Positions 7,790 through 17,111 of a stretch of 64,000 nt of DNA are shown piece after piece. The stretch lies in contig NZ_JAGGPU010000004.1 in assembly GCF_018613605.1 (NCBI RefSeq), positions 124,001 through 188,000 of the forward strand. The letters run 5' to 3'. How positions within the stretch are numbered: position 1 is the stretch's first letter; each line of letters opens with the position of its first letter. This DNA comes from Pedobacter sp. ISL-64. GTDB lineage: Bacteria; Bacteroidota; Bacteroidia; Sphingobacteriales; Sphingobacteriaceae. A program made the position numbers and the translations under genes. Below the pieces are notes generated by a model that was given only the letters and a program-made list of their open reading frames with translations, was not told the origin of the DNA and did not search any database.

Positions 7790-8750
7790 GATAGTTTCTA
7801 ATACGGTCGTCATCCGATAGCTATCGGATCTCGCGCATGCGGGAATCTTAAAGCGTTCGCTATACTGTTGTCCTTTGTCTTATTTACCCTGGACTCGGGC
7901 TTGCCTCGGCTCACCGCCGCCGAGGGGCTCTTACTTTTGGCTTGATCCAAAAGTAACAAAAGATCAAGGCTTGGATCTGATGTCGGATAAATTCGTCAAA
8001 GCTTTATCGGTCGTCAGCACAAGTTCCGACGAAGGGTCGGAAAGGGCGTGCTGCCTCGGGGCAGTGGTAGGTTGAAAGGAGGTGCTAAAGCTTTAACGTT
8101 TTCTCCTTCCATCATATCCTAGGCCGGATAGCATGGTGCATATTGCAGGGAGCGATAATTTGTCTTTTAAGCCCTTTCCCTTTCAGGGGAAAGGTGCCGG
8201 AAGGCGGATAGGGGTTCGTTTTGCCACCTACCCGGGCTTGCCTCGGCTCACCGCCGCCGAGGGGGCTCTTTCTTTATCCTTGATGATAAAGAAACAAACA
8301 ATCAAGGCTTGGATCTGATGTCGGATAAATTCGTCAAAGCTTTTTTGGTCGCCAGCACAAGTTCCGACGAAGGGTCGGAAAGGGCGTGCTGCCTCGGGGC
8401 AGTGGTAGGTTGAAAGGAGGTGCTAAAGCTTTAACGTTTTCTCCTTCCATCATATCCCAGGCCGGATAGCAGGGAGTAGAGGGATTGTTCGCATCATTTC
8501 TACTGCGATAAATCCGTCATTTCGACTGGAACGCAGTCCCGAACCTTCGGGAGAGAAATCTTTAAACTGTGTTTACGTCAAAAGTTGAGAGTTGTGTTTT
8601 GTCTTTCAATGAAATCTGCTAGGCCGGATAACAGGGTGCAGATCGCAGGGAGCATATTGCAGGGTGCGGTAATTTGTTTTTTAGCCCTTTCCCTTTCAGG
8701 GGAAAGGTGCCGATAGGCGGATAGGGGTTAGGCGGATCGGTGGGAATGCG
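7790..8750. repeat. composite intergenic repeats, copies IV and V in tandem
   Basis: Two head-to-tail units. Copy IV: CCGATAGCTATCGG palindrome near 7806, TTACTTTTGG-CTTGAT-CCAAAAGTAA at 7931-7956 with ATCAAG after it, TTCCGAC/GTCGGAA at 8024-8042 inside AGCAC/GTGCT, and CCTTTCCC hairpin at about 8172-8194. Copy V: GC hairpin 8241-8262, TTTCTTTATC-CTTGAT-GATAAAGAAA at 8269-8294 with ATCAAG after it, TTCCGAC/GTCGGAA at 8362-8380 and CCTTTCCC hairpin at about 8685-8707. The two units are nearly identical outside the first hairpin arms. No gene is supported. Confidence 0.78.
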
Positions 8751-8756
8751 ATCAAT

Positions 8757-8789
8757 AAAAAGCCGCAGATGCTTAGATCTGCGGCTTTT
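8757..8789 (-). terminator. terminator of the PorP/PHP operon
   Basis: Perfect inverted repeat AAAAAGCCGCAGAT / ATCTGCGGCTTTT with a 6-nt loop, about 60 bp past the stop of the PorP/SprF gene. It ends the minus-strand operon. Confidence 0.8.
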
Positions 8790-8847
8790 CGTTTTGTTGC
8801 ATTAAGATCCCCGCATGCGCGAGGATGACGACAGTTCTTTAAAATAG

Positions 8848-9768
8848 TTAAGGCTTCTTACCAATATTCACCCTGATATTCACTTCAAAATCGCCATCGG
8901 TATAACCACTAATGGCCGAGGTTGCGGTATTGTAATAAGCCATAAAATATAAGGTCGATTTGTAGTTCATGCCAAAACCAACGGTGGCGTTTTGCGTGTT
9001 GTGGTACATGGCCATTACATATAATTTATCGTTGGCAAAATTTGCATTTAAACCGGCATCCCATAAATTTTCGTAATTTTTGATGCCCCTGAAAACACCT
9101 TTAGGTTCGAGGCTGATTCCGTTAATACCCGATCCCAGCATGAACTTATAACTTACTGCCGAATAAAACGTGGGTTTATCAGCATAGTTTAAATCGTCTT
9201 TTCTGAAAACCGAACGCATGTTTGGAACGGCACCTTCAACGGTTAATCCTTTAGAGGTATAAGAAATCCCGAAATCGCCATCTAAATAATAACCCCGATC
9301 GTTAAAACGGGCGATGGATGGATCGTTAATATCGCTGTTTCTTACACTGCTCAAATCCAGTTTATCCTGACTTGCACCAAAAGAGATCCCGAAGTTTAAT
9401 TTCTGATCGTCGTTGTTTAAGGGCAGGTGGTAGGCAAAGGTTCCTACGGCTTTAGTACGTTGTATTCCGCCCGATTTCTCATTATATACGTTTACTCCCC
9501 AACCCACTTTGTTTACCTGCTGATCTAATGTTACACTCTGGGTAATGGGTGCACCTGGAATGTTCGACCACTGCTTGCGGAAACTGCCGTTGATGTTAAA
9601 ACCTTCGGTAATACCTGCCATTGATGGATTAACGAGGTAACGGTTCTGGAAATATTGTGCATTGAGTGGAAGGATTTGCGCTTTTACTGAACTCAAAAAT
9701 AATGTGCCTGCAGCAAATAGAAACGTTACGCGACGCATTTGCTTTATGTTTTTTGTAATTGCTCTCAT
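8848..9768 (-). CDS. PorP/SprF-family type IX secretion outer-membrane protein
   Basis: 306 residues. A signal peptide of about 30 residues ends at VKAQ, and the mature start ILPLNAQYFQNRYLVNPSMA is the family signature (Q-Y-x-x-N-x-x-x-x-NPAxAG). The rest is a series of amphipathic strands ending in NIRVNIGKKP, consistent with an outer-membrane barrel. Family members are linked to T9SS and often pair with a single cargo having a type B sorting domain. Here the partner ends 8 bp upstream, so this protein probably helps export or surface-attach that cargo. An alternative start at M12 (MRRVTFLF) would shorten the signal peptide. Confidence 0.9.
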   Translation of the reverse strand: MRAITKNIKQMRRVTFLFAAGTLFLSSVKAQILPLNAQYFQNRYLVNPSMAGITEGFNINGSFRKQWSNIPGAPITQSVTLDQQVNKVGWGVNVYNEKSGGIQRTKAVGTFAYHLPLNNDDQKLNFGISFGASQDKLDLSSVRNSDINDPSIARFNDRGYYLDGDFGISYTSKGLTVEGAVPNMRSVFRKDDLNYADKPTFYSAVSYKFMLGSGINGISLEPKGVFRGIKNYENLWDAGLNANFANDKLYVMAMYHNTQNATVGFGMNYKSTLYFMAYYNTATSAISGYTDGDFEVNIRVNIGKKP

Positions 9769-9776
9769 GTCTGTAA

Positions 9777-12700
9777 TTAGTCTCTAATGATGTTGATAAA
9801 ACCTTTGAATGTACCGATGCCGTTACCTAAATCGATGATGTAATAGTAGGTGCCTTCGCTCAATGGGCTACCGTTTACCGTTCCATCCCAATCGTTGGCG
9901 TAGGTGTGTTTGGTATATAAAATCCGCCCGGCCTTATCGAATATTTTCAGGGTATTGTTTGGATAGTAATCGATGTTTTTAACGATAAACTTATCATTGT
10001 ACCCATCACCATTAGGCGTGACTACGGTACTGGCTTCTAACTTATAATCTTCGGTTACGGTAATTGCAATGCTCTGATCGCTTATACAACCGCTCGCATT
10101 GGTTACCGTTACTTTGTAAGTGCCGCTTTGTTTCGGCCGGATGGTTAATGCAGCAGTGCTTTGTCCGCTAACAACCTCAGCGCCTGTCCAGCTGTATTGT
10201 GTACCGCCGGTAGCCGTTAAAATGATCGCGTCACCTTTAGAAATGGATAAACCTTTGTTGCTGCTGACCGAAACCACAGGCAAGGCATTTACGGTTACAG
10301 TAGCTGTTCCGGTTTGTAGCTGATTGGCATAAGTATCGGCCACGCTTACTAAATTGTAGGTAAATGTACCCGCCGAACTGGTGGCTACACTAACGGTTGC
10401 TGTAGTTGAATTTGTGGTTACGGTACGGTTAGTACCTCCGTTTACGGTATAGGTGAAAGTGTAAGGTGCCGTTCCAACTGATCCTGTAAAGGTAATGTTG
10501 GGCGGGGTACCGAAGTTACATACCGATGTGGTACCCGAAATGGTAGCCAATGGTAAAGGGCGTACAATTACGGTAGTAGAAACATTTTGCGCTTGGGTGC
10601 TGAAGGCATCGGCAATATTGGTAATGGTGTAAACAAACGTTCCAACAACGCTGGTTGGCGCCGTTACGGTTGCTGTATTGCTTGTTGATTTTAAGGTTTG
10701 ACTGGTACGGCCGTTAATATTGTAGGTAAAAGTAAAGGGTGCCGTGCCTGCTGTTGCACTAAAGGTGATTACCGGAGCGGTAGCATTTTGTGGAACAGAA
10801 ACATTGCCACTTAATGCCGCTACAGGTTTAGCATTGATATGCAGATTTGCGGGTTTGTAGGTGATGGCATAATTGGTGCTTAAAGCCAGTGTTCCCTGTT
10901 TGATCAGGTAATCGCCTCCTGTTTCACCTAAATCGCGGGTTAAAGCACCCGTAAAGGCATCAGTTCCGATCAATGCCGGAGCCGAAACATAAGTAAATGC
11001 CGGATCAGCTGTTCCTTCTACCTTGGTTTTAGCATCTGCTGTTACCGTAATCGCTTTAGGCGAAATGGTGAGAACCTGTTGCTTAGCCACTGCCGGATTA
11101 AAGAAGGTATTTCCAGGCTGATTGGCCGTAATGGTTACTGTACCTGCTTTTACAATGTGGATATCGTTATTGCTGATGGTGGCAATATTGGTATCGCTGC
11201 TGGTATATTCGATGTTAATGGCTGTATTGTCGCTCGTAGCCCCTGCAACTAAATCAGGGTCGCCATAAGTAGCCGTTCTGGTGGTGGCAAAGGTAATGTT
11301 CTGATCTTTCTTAACGGTTGCATCATCCCTGGTATACCAGATGGGAGAGGTAATGATCCGGCTTCCATCTGCCTCTACAATATCAGCATAATAATAGCCT
11401 GTGGCCAGGTTGGCCAGGGCATTATCGGTATAGGTTAAACTTGCGGTTGGGCTGGTGGTTAATTCTACCGGATTGGTACCGCTTCCAGGTGTTCCGTATA
11501 AAATTTTAATGCTGGTTACGGCACTTGTGGTAATCGAACTCACCGAGATCTGTGGCGCACCGGCGGTTTTAAATACACTGCCTACCGGTTGTTTATTGAT
11601 GGTGAAAACGACTTTCGCAGCCGAATCTTGTGATGCATAGAAACGCATCTTTTTAATTGCATCCAATAAATCGTTCTCGGTAAGGGCAGGAGCCAATACC
11701 ACTAACCTGGCACGGGTGTGTTTACCAAAAGTTAAATTGTGGTTATCATGATCAATACTTGCACCAAGGTGATATCCCTTTGCCAGCATGCGGTTATAAT
11801 AACTTAAATAACTCATTGAGCTGGCGGGATCGGAATAGGTAACATTGGTAGAAAACGCAGGACCACTTTCTAAGGCCGCACCTACAATGGCGCTATCGGC
11901 ACTTAAATCGTAAGTGGCCGAGATGTTGTTAAAATCGGTAGTATTAGGGTGGGCCAAAGTAGCTACGGCATTTAAACCATGGCGGTTAATGATCCTGAAT
12001 AAACCCGCTGGTCCGGTATAAGTACTCTTAGGTACATAAATCTGGTTTTCGCCGGGCTCCCAGCCGATCAGTGAATCGATACCGTACACAATTACGTGTC
12101 CGCCGCCACTGATTACGCCCCATTCCATACCATGCAAAGCAACGAAAGTAGAAGTGGTTGCATTTTTGGCTGCAATGATACCCGGTTGCCAGTTGGCTAA
12201 AGACATGCCGGCCTGTGTATGGTTGTGCTCTGATATCCCAAGGAAATCGAGGTTCATCGCCGTTTTGGCAAAAGCATAATCATCTTCTGGTTTTTTGGTT
12301 AAATCGTCTTTATTTCCGTCAGAATAACTGCTGTGACTGTGTAAGTTACCATAATAGAAATTGAGTTTGTTTACATCGAGGATGCCGGTTTTAAAGTTTC
12401 CTAAAAGGGGCTGTGTGGTTAAATATAAAGGGCCACCGCTGCAGGCACTATTTACCGCATAAGTGAAAAAGTAATAATTGGTGTTCTGGGTTAAACCATT
12501 TCTGATAAATGAAGTGCCCGTTCCTCTTTTCACCACGATACCACCACCTAAAGCATCGCCAACATTATAAACCGTTTGGTTTACCGGTGCTGCGGTTAAG
12601 GTGTTGCTGGTACTCATCACCACCAGGTATTCATCAGCTGCGCTGGCGGCGGTGAAAGAAGCCTGGATAAAGTTATAGTTAGCGGAGGTAATGGTGAAAC

Positions 12701-14993
12701 CGGTAGGCTGTGCGGTTGGAGTGGCACAGGGCAATAGGGTTTTAGTGCTTTGTGCTGCGGTTAAAATGTTGGTGGTTAAATATTTCGGTCCGCCGGTACA
12801 AGAAAGGTTGTTTAATGGGACAATAAAATAGTTATAAGTAGTAGAACTGTTTAAATTGTTATCGGTAAAACTATTGTTTACAATTTTATTGATTACCGTG
12901 CCCCCACCAAAAGCAGAACCAATGGCATAAGTGGTACCATCAACAGGAAGCGCGCTTAAGGTGGCATTTAAACTTCTGATGATCAGGTATTCGTTGGCAT
13001 CGGCAGATTTAGTGAAAGTAGCGGTGATGCTGCCTGTGGTTACGGCGCTAAAAACCAATGCGGTTGCAGGGCTGCTTGGCGCGGCGCAGGCAGGTAAGTT
13101 AGGCGGGAAATGTACACCCAATCTATTGGCATCGTCATCATCAATGGCATTTTGAACGGTAGCCAGTGGTGTTCTGGTCCAATCGTCGTCTACATAAGTT
13201 GGGCTAGGGGCCGTTACATTCAAACTTCTTACATAAGAAACATCTTTTGTGTTAACACCCTGACCGAAAGCATCGATAATGTTGTTATTGGCATCTAAAA
13301 GGGCCACACCATCGTTACCGTTAAAGTTGATTACGGTATTGCTGTTTAATATAGCACTGGCAGTACTTAGGTAAGGTACTTCGGTGTTGCTGTTGCCCGT
13401 ATTGCCCAAAAGTACGGAGCCATGAGCCGGGATGGTGAAGTTTAAATTTACCGTTTGTGATGGTGTACCAGTGATGTTGATGTTACCCGCATCGCCCGAA
13501 ATATTGTATAAAGCTAATTTTAATTGAGGCGTTGAGGTGTTGATGGGCGCGTTGGTTAAATTGGTTAGCTCAATCCACTTGTTTACGGATGTACCTTCGT
13601 AATATTGGCTGATGATGATGGGCGAACTTACCAAAGGCGGATTGGCAGTTGTGGCATCAACGGTGGCCACAGTGGTTTGTAAATTGCCGGTATTATCCTG
13701 TGCCACCACATATAAGGTATAGCCAGTGCCAATTGTTAATCCGTTAATGGATGCACTGGCATCTGTATTGGCTGTATTAATAAAAGAACCCGATTTTAAG
13801 GCTGCAGATCCGGTACCATCCTGCGCAGCTTTAACCTGTGCAGGCGTTGGAGTTGTACCTCCTGAAAGTGCCAGTACGTAATAAGTGGTACCCGCTTCGT
13901 TAATGTTATTGATAAAATCTACTGTGGTAGTGGTAACCGTTGTGGTTTTTGGGTAAGTGGCTGCGGTTACTGGTGGCGTAACATCTGCCAAACCCAGTGT
14001 TGTTACATTTAGGAGCGTAACCGAAGTTTGTAAATTAGGTGTGCTTACAGCATCTTCTGCCACTACGTACACTGCATAATTTGTAGTTGCGGTTAATCCG
14101 GTAATGGACGTACTAACATCTGTATTGGCTGCATTGATCAAAGTGCCAGATTTAATTGCTGCGGTACCACTACCGTTTAATCCAGCTTTTACCTGTGCAG
14201 GTGTTGGGGCTGGACTGCCTGATGCGGTAACAACATAATAAGTTTTACCCGGCTCATCGATATTATGGGTAAGGCTAAAAGAGGTTGAGGTAATATTTGA
14301 TGTTTTTGGGTATAAGGCCGTATTTACAGGAGGGGTATTGTCAGTACCAGAAACTGCAGATCCGGAAATAACTACATCATCTATACTAAATGTACCTCCG
14401 GCAGCTTCGGCATTGTAACCATAAAAGCGGAAGGTAGTTGCTGTAGAAATGCTGGTAAAACCTGTTAAGGTAATGGTACTGCCAACCTCAGCAGCTGTTG
14501 CTGCATCCAGTACCTGAAATATATTTCCTGTTACAACCTGAAGATCTGTATTGGCGGGCGATACAGCGGCTGGTAAGTTAGCCGCATAACTGTCTTTGCT
14601 CGATCGTACACTATATTGCCTGATCCCGGTTCCTGAACGTTGCAGGGTGAATTTAATCCCCGTAATGTTTAGGGTGTAACCTGTAACAGGCGTGATGGTT
14701 ACTTCGTAATACTTGGTTAAATCTATTGTGCCGGTAAAAACATCACTGGCATTGGTTGCGCCTGTAGGCTGACTGGTGAAAGAAAACCTTCCACCTGCGT
14801 TCGGGTTTACGGAAACAGCTCCATTAGCCGTAAAAGAACCAAAAGTAACTCCGGTTGCGGTTGGAACCGGGGTGGGATCCGTTTTACCTGTAGTGGTAGA
14901 AACGCTACTGAAATTGTAGGTTCCGTTAAAACTTTGGGCAAACAACGAAGTTGCCAAAAGCATTGTAAAACATAATAGTAAAAGTTTTTTCAT
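9777..14993 (-). CDS. very large T9SS-secreted protein with PHP/CehA-McbA-like metallohydrolase domain and type B sorting domain
   Basis: 1738 residues. Signal peptide 1-19 (ends FAQ). About 20-215: beta-rich region ending in GTFSIDDVVISG. About 225-450: two paired Fn3-like repeats (NTALYPKTSNITSTSF; AATYPKTTTVTTTTV). About 455-620: lamin-tail-like domain (IISQYYEG..KWIELTN). About 630-870: two more beta repeats. About 880-1170: PHP-type metal hydrolase with NLHSHSSYSDG near 884-894, GISEHNHT, GGGHVIVYG, AHPN and DHDNH supplying His/Asp ligands. About 1250-1400: Ig-like and MBG-type repeats (ITVTADAKTKVEG). About 1410-1650: SprB/PKD-like repeats. 1654-1738: type B sorting domain (TPNGDGYNDKF..DWDG). 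It is likely cell-surface or secreted; the PHP domain probably cleaves a phosphoester or related bond of unknown substrate. Co-transcribed with the PorP gene. Confidence 0.9.
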   Translation of the reverse strand: MKKLLLLCFTMLLATSLFAQSFNGTYNFSSVSTTTGKTDPTPVPTATGVTFGSFTANGAVSVNPNAGGRFSFTSQPTGATNASDVFTGTIDLTKYYEVTITPVTGYTLNITGIKFTLQRSGTGIRQYSVRSSKDSYAANLPAAVSPANTDLQVVTGNIFQVLDAATAAEVGSTITLTGFTSISTATTFRFYGYNAEAAGGTFSIDDVVISGSAVSGTDNTPPVNTALYPKTSNITSTSFSLTHNIDEPGKTYYVVTASGSPAPTPAQVKAGLNGSGTAAIKSGTLINAANTDVSTSITGLTATTNYAVYVVAEDAVSTPNLQTSVTLLNVTTLGLADVTPPVTAATYPKTTTVTTTTVDFINNINEAGTTYYVLALSGGTTPTPAQVKAAQDGTGSAALKSGSFINTANTDASASINGLTIGTGYTLYVVAQDNTGNLQTTVATVDATTANPPLVSSPIIISQYYEGTSVNKWIELTNLTNAPINTSTPQLKLALYNISGDAGNINITGTPSQTVNLNFTIPAHGSVLLGNTGNSNTEVPYLSTASAILNSNTVINFNGNDGVALLDANNNIIDAFGQGVNTKDVSYVRSLNVTAPSPTYVDDDWTRTPLATVQNAIDDDDANRLGVHFPPNLPACAAPSSPATALVFSAVTTGSITATFTKSADANEYLIIRSLNATLSALPVDGTTYAIGSAFGGGTVINKIVNNSFTDNNLNSSTTYNYFIVPLNNLSCTGGPKYLTTNILTAAQSTKTLLPCATPTAQPTGFTITSANYNFIQASFTAASAADEYLVVMSTSNTLTAAPVNQTVYNVGDALGGGIVVKRGTGTSFIRNGLTQNTNYYFFTYAVNSACSGGPLYLTTQPLLGNFKTGILDVNKLNFYYGNLHSHSSYSDGNKDDLTKKPEDDYAFAKTAMNLDFLGISEHNHTQAGMSLANWQPGIIAAKNATTSTFVALHGMEWGVISGGGHVIVYGIDSLIGWEPGENQIYVPKSTYTGPAGLFRIINRHGLNAVATLAHPNTTDFNNISATYDLSADSAIVGAALESGPAFSTNVTYSDPASSMSYLSYYNRMLAKGYHLGASIDHDNHNLTFGKHTRARLVVLAPALTENDLLDAIKKMRFYASQDSAAKVVFTINKQPVGSVFKTAGAPQISVSSITTSAVTSIKILYGTPGSGTNPVELTTSPTASLTYTDNALANLATGYYYADIVEADGSRIITSPIWYTRDDATVKKDQNITFATTRTATYGDPDLVAGATSDNTAINIEYTSSDTNIATISNNDIHIVKAGTVTITANQPGNTFFNPAVAKQQVLTISPKAITVTADAKTKVEGTADPAFTYVSAPALIGTDAFTGALTRDLGETGGDYLIKQGTLALSTNYAITYKPANLHINAKPVAALSGNVSVPQNATAPVITFSATAGTAPFTFTYNINGRTSQTLKSTSNTATVTAPTSVVGTFVYTITNIADAFSTQAQNVSTTVIVRPLPLATISGTTSVCNFGTPPNITFTGSVGTAPYTFTYTVNGGTNRTVTTNSTTATVSVATSSAGTFTYNLVSVADTYANQLQTGTATVTVNALPVVSVSSNKGLSISKGDAIILTATGGTQYSWTGAEVVSGQSTAALTIRPKQSGTYKVTVTNASGCISDQSIAITVTEDYKLEASTVVTPNGDGYNDKFIVKNIDYYPNNTLKIFDKAGRILYTKHTYANDWDGTVNGSPLSEGTYYYIIDLGNGIGTFKGFINIIRD

Positions 14994-15455
14994 ATAAGTT
15001 TTTTAGGGATATGAAATGATGAATTAATCTTTTTGAATAAGTTAGCGAAGCGGATTAAGCGTAAGCTTTATTTTTCGGGAACGGTCCCGAGAGGATTCGA
15101 ATGATCAGAAGTAGCGTTTTGCCATATAGAATAATAAGGATTGTAATTAGAAGATTTTTGATCATTCAGTGCAAATCATCACTACTATAAGGCAAATACC
15201 TATAGCAATTGTGCGAAAATTATTTGCCTGACAACGATTTTTTTAGCTGGAAAGCTTTATTGGAGTAATTGTAGCGCCATATAGAATGATTAGGTTACGA
15301 AAATAAGCGTAGAATATTAATTCAGTATTAGAATGAGGTTAATTTTAGTTGTTTGTTTTGTTAAAAGCTTGTGGAGTAAGGTATTAAAATATAAATTTAT
15401 ATATTTCTTTGGTATTTAGGTTGGATGTTGATAAATTTTAGGCTCCTATTGCTGT
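14994..15455. other. AT-rich upstream region, no gene seen
   Basis: No convincing frame on either strand. It contains two near-copies of GCCATATAGAATRATWAGG (at about 15122 and 15272) about 150 bp apart, and presumably the promoter for the minus-strand PHP gene. No exact TAnnTTTG box was found close to the start codon. Confidence 0.4.
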
Positions 15456-16850
15456 TGGGAATTAGCCCTTTCCCCTTCAGGGGAAAGGTGCCGATAGGCG
15501 GATAAGGGTTTAAGGCGTTCGCTATGATACGATCGTCATCCGATAGCTATCGGTTCCCGCGTAGGCGGGAGCCTTAAAGCTATCGCTATTCTTGTCCTTC
15601 GCGCAGTCTTGCCTCGGCTCGCCGCCGCCGAGGGGCTCTTTCTTTATCATGCGTTATTTCTACTACAATAAATTCGTCATTGCGATGAGGCTTTTTCAGC
15701 CGAGGAAGCAATCTTATTACTATGGTTCAAGGGGAGGTTTTGCCCTTTGCTCAGCCTTGCCTCGGCTCACTGCCGCCGAGGGCTCTTTCTTTATCCTTGA
15801 TGATAAAGAAACAAACAATCAAGGCTTGGATCTGATGTCGGATAAACTCGTCAAAGCTTTATTGGTCGCCAGCACAAGTTCCGATGAAGGATCGGAAAGG
15901 CTGTGCTGCCTCGGGGTAGTGGTAGGTTGAAAGGAGGTGCAAAAGCTTTAACGTTTTCTCCTTCCATCATTTCCTAGGCCGGTAGCAGGGAGGAGATAGC
16001 ATGATGGATAGAGATGATTTCTAATGCGGTCGTCATTCCCGCGCAGGCGGGAACCTTAAAGCAATCGCTAGGCTGTCGTCCTTTGCTCGGTCTTGCCTTT
16101 GGCTCAGGGTTCTTTCTTTATCCTTGATGATAAAGAAACAAAAGATCAAGGCTTGCATCTTTTTTTGTAAAAACCTACGGAAATCTTGATAGCGGCAGTA
16201 TCGAGGCTCTTACCCTGGCTTATCCCATCGCACCCGCTTGATCCTGCCTTGGGTTGTGGGGTAACGAGGGGAAGTGCACATATTTCCGTGCTTTTTCCTG
16301 CGAAAATCTGCTAGGCCGATAGCAGGGTGCAGATCGCATGGAGCATACTGTAGGGTGCAGAGACAGGCATCCGTAGATTTATTCCTCTGAAACTATGAGG
16401 GGTACGCTGGGTCGTCATCTCCGTAGCAGAGAGATCTTTGGACTTTTCGTAAACATAGTTCGTCATTCCCGAGCAGGCGGGAATCTTAATGTGTTGGCTA
16501 TTCTTTACCCCAGGCTCGGGCTTGCCTCGGCTCACCGCCGCCGAGCGGCTTTTCTTTTCTCTTGATAGAAAAGAAACAAACCTGAGCGCAGCGAAAGCAT
16601 GCCTGCCGTTAAAAACAACTAACACAAGGGCATAACTGAAAGGCTTGGATCTGATGTCGGATAAATTCGTCAAAGCTTTATTGGTCGCCAGCACAAGTTC
16701 CGATGAAGGATCGGAAAGGGTATGCTGCCTCTGGGCAGTGTTGGGGTGAAAGGAGGTGCAAAGCTTTAACGTTTTCTCCTTCCATCTTTCCTAGGCCGAT
16801 AGCAGGTTGCCGATAGAATGGAGCATATTGTAAGGCGCATATTTCCTGCC
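15456..16850. repeat. composite intergenic repeats, copies VI to IX
   Basis: Four units in a row, no gene supported. CCTTTCCCC/GGGGAAAGG at 15466-15488. Copy VI (from about 15595): GC hairpin followed by TTTCTTTATC but cut before the loop. Copy VII: TTTCTTTATC-CTTGAT-GATAAAGAAA at 15786-15811 with ATCAAG after, and TTCCGAT/ATCGGAA at 15879-15897. Copy VIII: same hairpin at 16113-16138, but the GC hairpin before it is degenerate. Copy IX: TTTCTTTTCT-CTTGAT-AGAAAAGAAA at 16551-16576, TTCCGAT/ATCGGAA at 16698-16716. Several TTCCCGC..GCGGGAA hairpins (about 15553, 16033, 16465) join the units. Confidence 0.78.
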
Positions 16851-16854
16851 GATT

Positions 16855-17105
16855 TAAACAGCTAAACGCTAATTATTATATTTTAAAGATTTGTGCTCAA
16901 TGGATCCCAACCATTGTTACTAAGCCTGATTGAAACGGAAAGCCCGCAATCCGATCCTTTACCGATAAATCGGTACTAAATTAGCATCGGATGAGGACTT
17001 GAAGTGTAAAGCAGGGCTGAAGGTCGCCACATGGAAGCGGACCACTCACTTCCAAAAAAGTAATCAGATATTATAATACAATAGGTTATCTGGCTTTATG
17101 CAGTA
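16855..17105. other. gene-free region, possible further repeat element
   Basis: No coding frame. It contains phrases that resemble a recurrent Bacteroidota intergenic element (GAAACGGAAAGCCCGC near 16935 and GACTTGAAGTGTAAAGCAGG near 16995) and short dyads such as ACCGATaaATCGGT. The resemblance is from memory and not verified. Confidence 0.3.
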
Positions 17106-17111
17106 AAGATC

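Noticed and set aside
5878..8318. Short plus-strand frames sharing a CLGSPPPRGSY-like phrase (5878, 7875, and 15592)
   Set aside because: The shared peptide comes from the GC hairpin and covarying stem of the repeat. In copy IX the same place is in another frame with stops, and arm changes keep base pairing rather than amino acids.
9777..14993. Open frames on the opposite strand inside the giant PHP gene (10120, 11455, 12931, 13110)
   Set aside because: Shadow frames of a long repetitive low-stop coding sequence.
3478..16850. CRISPR array
   Set aside because: Repeats are hundreds of bases long, irregularly spaced, without uniform short repeats and unique spacers, and no cas gene is present.
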